From assembly GCA_031551515.1 (NCBI GenBank), contig JAVBNL010000082.1:1-17841 (forward strand): a DNA stretch of 17,841 bases, read 5' to 3'. Below are positions 15,618 to 17,841 of the stretch, piece after piece. Origin of the DNA: FLUQ01 sp031551515 (GTDB taxonomy: Bacteria > Desulfobacterota > Desulfovibrionia > Desulfovibrionales > Desulfovibrionaceae). Both the position numbers and the translations under genes were made by a program. A model generated the notes under the pieces. The model was given only the letters and a program-made list of their open reading frames with translations, was not told where the DNA came from and did not search any database. The number at the start of each line of letters is the position of its first letter. Within the stretch, counting starts at the first letter, position 1.

Positions 15618-16451
15618 CTATTTTTTCTTGGCGCCCTCTTTGGCCGCCAGCGCGGTATCCACCGCTTCAAGAAATACCGGCAACGGCACGCCGCCCCGCA
15701 CGGTCAGGTTGCCCACCAGATGGAAAGGAGTGCCGGGCACGCCGATGGCCTGACCTTCGGCGATATCTTCGTCAATAATGGTTTTGACCTTGCGGCCCTT
15801 GGCTTCCGCACTCAGTTTCTGCAAATTGAAGCCGAGCGCCAAGGCTTCGGCGCGCAAAAACCCCTCACCTTCTTTCAGCAATTTTTCCTGACCGGCAAAG
15901 ACCGCGTCGTGATAGGCCCAGGCCTTGCTTTCATCCAGCACGAAAGCGGCCGTAACATATTCCGCCGCCAGGCGGGCCAAGGGGTGGCTTTTCAGCGGGA
16001 AGTTCTTGAAGATGAACCGCACCGTATTCTTGCGCGCGGCCATAACCTGCTGAATGGTCTCCGCCGCGTTGGCGCAATAAGGGCAGGTGTAGTCGGAATA
16101 GGCGACGATGGTCACCGGCGCTTTGGCGTTGCCCAAGATGGGCCGGTCATAACTAACCTGTTTCGGCGTTTTCATATCCTGCTGCCATTGCGCGCGTATG
16201 GCTTGGTATTGCCGCTCTTGCGAGCCTTTTTGCGCTATCTCGAGAACAGCGACGCTGTTTTCGCGCAACACATCAAGCACAAGCTCGGGGTTTTCACGAA
16301 ACACCTGGCGCAAAGCGTCTTTCAGCTCGGCGCGCGTCAAAGGCTGCGCGGCAGCCTGGCCGGTTTTGCTTTCAGCGGCCTGAGCAGTGACTGAAAGGCA
16401 CAATATCGCGCAACACAAAAGAAGACCGCATAAAGAAGTCAGACGTGACAT
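15618..16451 (-). CDS. Periplasmic DsbA-like thiol:disulfide oxidoreductase
   Basis: 277 residues. The signal peptide (hydrophobic 7-22, cleavage near AQA at 23-25) sends it to the periplasm. The thioredoxin-fold active site is CPYC at 123-126 and the cis-Pro loop is GTP with Pro242. Between them is a helical insert, as in DsbA. About 70 residues of charged helix (about 38-95) precede the thioredoxin domain, as in ScsC/Com1-like members, where that segment mediates oligomerisation; oligomers here are inferred. It could form or isomerise disulfides; the motif does not separate these. GGAGG lies 5 nt before the ATG at 16451; a TTG 4 codons upstream is rejected. No DsbB partner lies in the window. 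A terminator follows and a long leader precedes it. Confidence 0.9.
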   Translation of the reverse strand: MSRLTSLCGLLLCCAILCLSVTAQAAESKTGQAAAQPLTRAELKDALRQVFRENPELVLDVLRENSVAVLEIAQKGSQERQYQAIRAQWQQDMKTPKQVSYDRPILGNAKAPVTIVAYSDYTCPYCANAAETIQQVMAARKNTVRFIFKNFPLKSHPLARLAAEYVTAAFVLDESKAWAYHDAVFAGQEKLLKEGEGFLRAEALALGFNLQKLSAEAKGRKVKTIIDEDIAEGQAIGVPGTPFHLVGNLTVRGGVPLPVFLEAVDTALAAKEGAKKK

Positions 16452-16673
16452 GGTTTCCTCCAAAACATGTACATACCTGCAGCCGGGGGCGACTGCAACA
16501 GCAAACCGCTTGCGCGGCCGTCCCGTTCATAAAACAGCTCTCGGCGAACAGCAGGCCGTTCCACTGTTCAAGAACGGCCGCACGGCGCCGGCCTGCGCCA
16601 GACATTACACGCAAACGTGTGGTGCGAAACACCTGACAAACCGCATCCGCCGTTTCAATCGGCAAAGATGCGA
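16452..16673. other. GC-rich intergenic or leader segment, no gene seen
   Basis: Likely the untranslated leader of the dsbA-like mRNA if the -10 at 16674 is used. Open frames here are in the wrong register, start with TTG and lack ribosome sites. A small inverted repeat ACACG/CGTGT is present near 16607-16620. I recognise no riboswitch class. Confidence 0.4.
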
Positions 16674-16679
16674 ATTATA
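16674..16679 (-). promoter_or_regulatory. Perfect -10 box upstream of the dsbA-like gene
   Basis: The minus strand reads TATAAT exactly, at the step from AT-rich to GC-rich DNA. No good -35 is seen 16-18 bp upstream. If used, it gives a leader of about 215 nt before the ATG. The assignment is tentative. Confidence 0.35.
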
Positions 16680-17178
16680 GTATTCCCTGTGTCGTTTTGC
16701 GTTATGAAAAAATTTGCCTTGCTTTTGAAACTATATTTTTTAATCACTGTGCAGCAATGGAAACAACCTATTCATTCGCAATAGTTATCATATAGTTACA
16801 TGATTCAACTTTCAAACAATGAAATAAAAATACAAAACTGTGCATTGCTATCAAAATACTAAAATCATTATCGAATAGAAAGATAGCCACATTAAATTTC
16901 AACATCAACACCTGCTCCGCAATGAATAAATATAGACACGAAAAATCATTATCTATCATAACATTATATAAATACTAGTTATTTTTCCACAAATATTTCA
17001 CTATTTCATAGCACGATCATTATTCATCTCCGCAAAAGCAATAAACAATATAACTATAAAATTTCCTTATTTTCTATTCACTTTCAGCAATCACGCGTTC
17101 TTCATGAGTATTTTCACGTACACTGATTCGGACTTTTGATTTTTTTCGACTTTCTGAACAGCAAACACGAGAAAATTA
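16680..17178. other. AT-rich non-coding island upstream of the MucR gene
   Basis: About 500 bp that is markedly A/T-rich against GC-rich flanks. Short open frames exist (26 codons from the ATG at 16704; 63 codons on the minus strand, 16959-16768), but none has a ribosome site or recognisable content. AAAATCATTATC occurs twice (16861-16872 and 16942-16953), and ATCATTAT again near 17016. It may be a binding or nucleation tract for the neighbouring MucR protein or another nucleoid protein, or acquired DNA. Confidence 0.5.
16861..16953. repeat. 12-bp direct repeat pair in the AT-rich island
   Basis: AAAATCATTATC at 16861-16872 and 16942-16953, 81 bp apart. The complement contains GATAATGAT, one half of a Fur-type site, but the other half does not match well in either copy. 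In such AT-rich DNA a chance origin is possible. Confidence 0.4.
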
Positions 17179-17208
17179 TTGACTGCCTTCTTGAGTTAAG
17201 CATATATT
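17179..17208 (+). promoter_or_regulatory. Promoter of the MucR-family gene
   Basis: TTGACT (17179-17184) and TATATT (17203-17208), each 5 of 6, are spaced by 18 bp; the start should be near 17215, about 38 nt before the ATG. An odd palindrome ATAC-A-GTAT (17214-17222) lies at the predicted start and TATCAG is repeated around it. These could serve autoregulation. Confidence 0.65.
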
Positions 17209-17252
17209 ATCAGATACAGTATATCAGCAAACTATTGTAATAAGGACACGAC

Positions 17253-17642
17253 ATGGAAAATCACCTCAAAGAAGCTCTGGAAATTGTGAAAGCGCAGGCT
17301 AGTGTGCGCACCATGACAGAAGAAGAAATAACGACCATGGTTCGCAAGCTGGCCGCGGGCATTCGCGCCATCAATGAAGGCTCAAGCACGTCGGAAGATG
17401 CCGAAGCGCTCAGCATTGACCCGCGCAAAGCCATTAAAGAAAAATCCATAGCTTGTGTCGAATGCGGCAAGTCGTTCAAGTTGCTTACCAAAAAACACCT
17501 TGGCTCGCACGGTCTGACCCCGGAAGAATACCGCGAACGCTGCGGGTACAAAAAGGGCACGCCCCTGGTCTGCAAATCATTGCAGAGAGAACGCCGCAAA
17601 AAGATGCGCTCCATGAAGCTGTGGGAACGCCGCGGCCAATAG
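17253..17642 (+). CDS. MucR/Ros family zinc-finger transcriptional regulator
   Basis: 129 residues. The N-terminal half is helical (about 3-40) and likely drives oligomerisation. The Ros/MucR zinc finger is C68-x2-C71-x10-H82-x3-H86, followed by the hallmark GLTPEEYRERCGY (87-99). A very basic C-terminal tail (about 110-127) could add DNA contacts. In alphaproteobacteria MucR proteins act like H-NS, binding AT-rich DNA, repressing acquired, envelope or motility genes and often their own promoter. Related proteins occur in Desulfovibrio but their targets are largely unknown. AAGGA precedes the ATG. It has a strong promoter and a long AT-rich upstream tract that would suit autoregulation. No neighbouring gene reveals its target. 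Confidence 0.9.
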   Translation: MENHLKEALEIVKAQASVRTMTEEEITTMVRKLAAGIRAINEGSSTSEDAEALSIDPRKAIKEKSIACVECGKSFKLLTKKHLGSHGLTPEEYRERCGYKKGTPLVCKSLQRERRKKMRSMKLWERRGQ

Positions 17643-17658
17643 GTCCGCACAAACACCA

Positions 17659-17680
17659 CGGCAACGTCACAGAGTTGCCG
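17659..17680 (+). terminator. Hairpin after the MucR-family gene
   Basis: CGGCAAC (17659-17665) pairs with GTTGCCG (17674-17680), a perfect 7-bp stem with an 8-nt loop, 17 nt after the stop. No T-run follows, so it is a weak terminator or an mRNA 3' structure. Confidence 0.4.
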
Positions 17681-17711
17681 CCTTGAACCGTGAAGTTCTG
17701 CAAATAAAAAT

Positions 17712-17730
17712 CCACCGGCATAGCCGGTGG
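17712..17730. repeat. Perfect 8-bp stem hairpin with 3-nt loop (REP/IS200-like)
   Basis: CCACCGGC-ata-GCCGGTGG, preceded by an A-rich stretch (AAATAAAAAT). GC-rich hairpins with tiny loops next to A/T tracts are typical of REP elements and of IS200/IS605-family ends. No transposase is visible, so this is only a candidate end or solo repeat. Confidence 0.5.
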
Positions 17731-17742
17731 TACAGACTGCTG

Positions 17743-17782
17743 ACAAAGCCCGAATTTGGCACAGACCAAATTCGGGCTTTGT
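17743..17782. terminator. Strong inverted repeat, probable bidirectional terminator
   Basis: A 17-bp perfect stem (17743-17759 with 17766-17782) and a 6-nt loop CACAGA, with AAAG/CTTT at its base. The symmetry fits a terminator shared by the MucR gene and a convergent gene beyond the right edge. It is followed on the plus strand by GTCTTTCG only, so the U-tract is imperfect. It could also be part of a mobile-element end. Confidence 0.6.
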
Positions 17783-17841
17783 GTCTTTCGACAGAGTTCA
17801 GGCTTGTTGAGGATTTCGAGTTTGCCCGGAGTGCACAGGTG
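17783..17841. other. Right edge, no assignable gene
   Basis: The last 59 bp hold no start codon with a ribosome site. On the minus strand one frame from the edge stops at 17798, which would put a gene end just before the 17743-17782 repeat. The coding fragment (about 14 codons) is too short to identify. Confidence 0.3.

Noticed and set aside
16704..16784. 26-codon hydrophobic peptide starting MKKFALLLKLYF
   Set aside because: It looks like a small membrane or toxin-like peptide but has no ribosome site and lies in AT-rich DNA where such frames arise by chance.
16768..16959. 63-codon minus-strand hydrophobic frame
   Set aside because: No ribosome site, composition dictated by AT-richness, and no family resemblance.

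Overview
The window reads as one stretch of a Desulfovibrionaceae-type chromosome (Desulfovibrio, Bilophila and relatives). The evidence is a 16S rRNA 5' end, GC-rich coding sequence with strong GGAGG ribosome sites, a TRAP transporter, a 554-residue IlvD of the type seen in sulfate reducers, and a short Ros/MucR-type zinc-finger regulator. The genus is not proven from the sequence alone. The left edge lies inside a 16S gene and the right edge is rich in inverted repeats, so both ends may be assembly breaks at repeated DNA.

Layout, left to right. (1) 1-367: the first ~367 nt of a 16S rRNA gene on the minus strand, with its leader, boxA and promoter out to about 620. (2) 773-5321, minus: an overlapping pair, a giant polytopic DUF2339 protein followed by a secreted and membrane-anchored DUF3999 protein. 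(3) 5415-6675, minus: a PmtA-like SAM methyltransferase and an NlpC/P60 lipoprotein peptidase. (4) 6811-12936, plus: ilvD, then a TRAP transporter dctP-dctQ-dctM, then a second dctM about 88% identical to the first. Hairpins sit in the dctP-dctQ and dctM-dctM spacers. (5) 12984-16451, minus: a TtuA/NcsA-like tRNA thiolation ATPase, a cardiolipin synthase-type phospholipase D protein, and a periplasmic DsbA-like thiol oxidoreductase. (6) 16452-17252: 800 bp without a convincing gene, of which the right ~570 bp is strikingly AT-rich. (7) 17253-17642, plus: the MucR-family regulator with a good sigma-70 promoter. (8) 17643-17841: stacked inverted repeats and no clear gene.

How the parts relate. 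Most genes are housekeeping or envelope functions: lipid synthesis, disulfide chemistry, cell-wall hydrolysis and tRNA modification. ilvD and the TRAP genes are close enough to be co-transcribed, but the substrate cannot be read from sequence. The least ordinary features are the tandem dctM duplication, whose second copy seems to have its own promoter overlaid by a dyad operator; the hairpin-filled spacer after dctP; the uncharacterised DUF2339-DUF3999 pair; and the AT-rich island in front of the MucR gene. I found no CRISPR array, phage genes, tRNA, or clearly novel multi-gene defence system.
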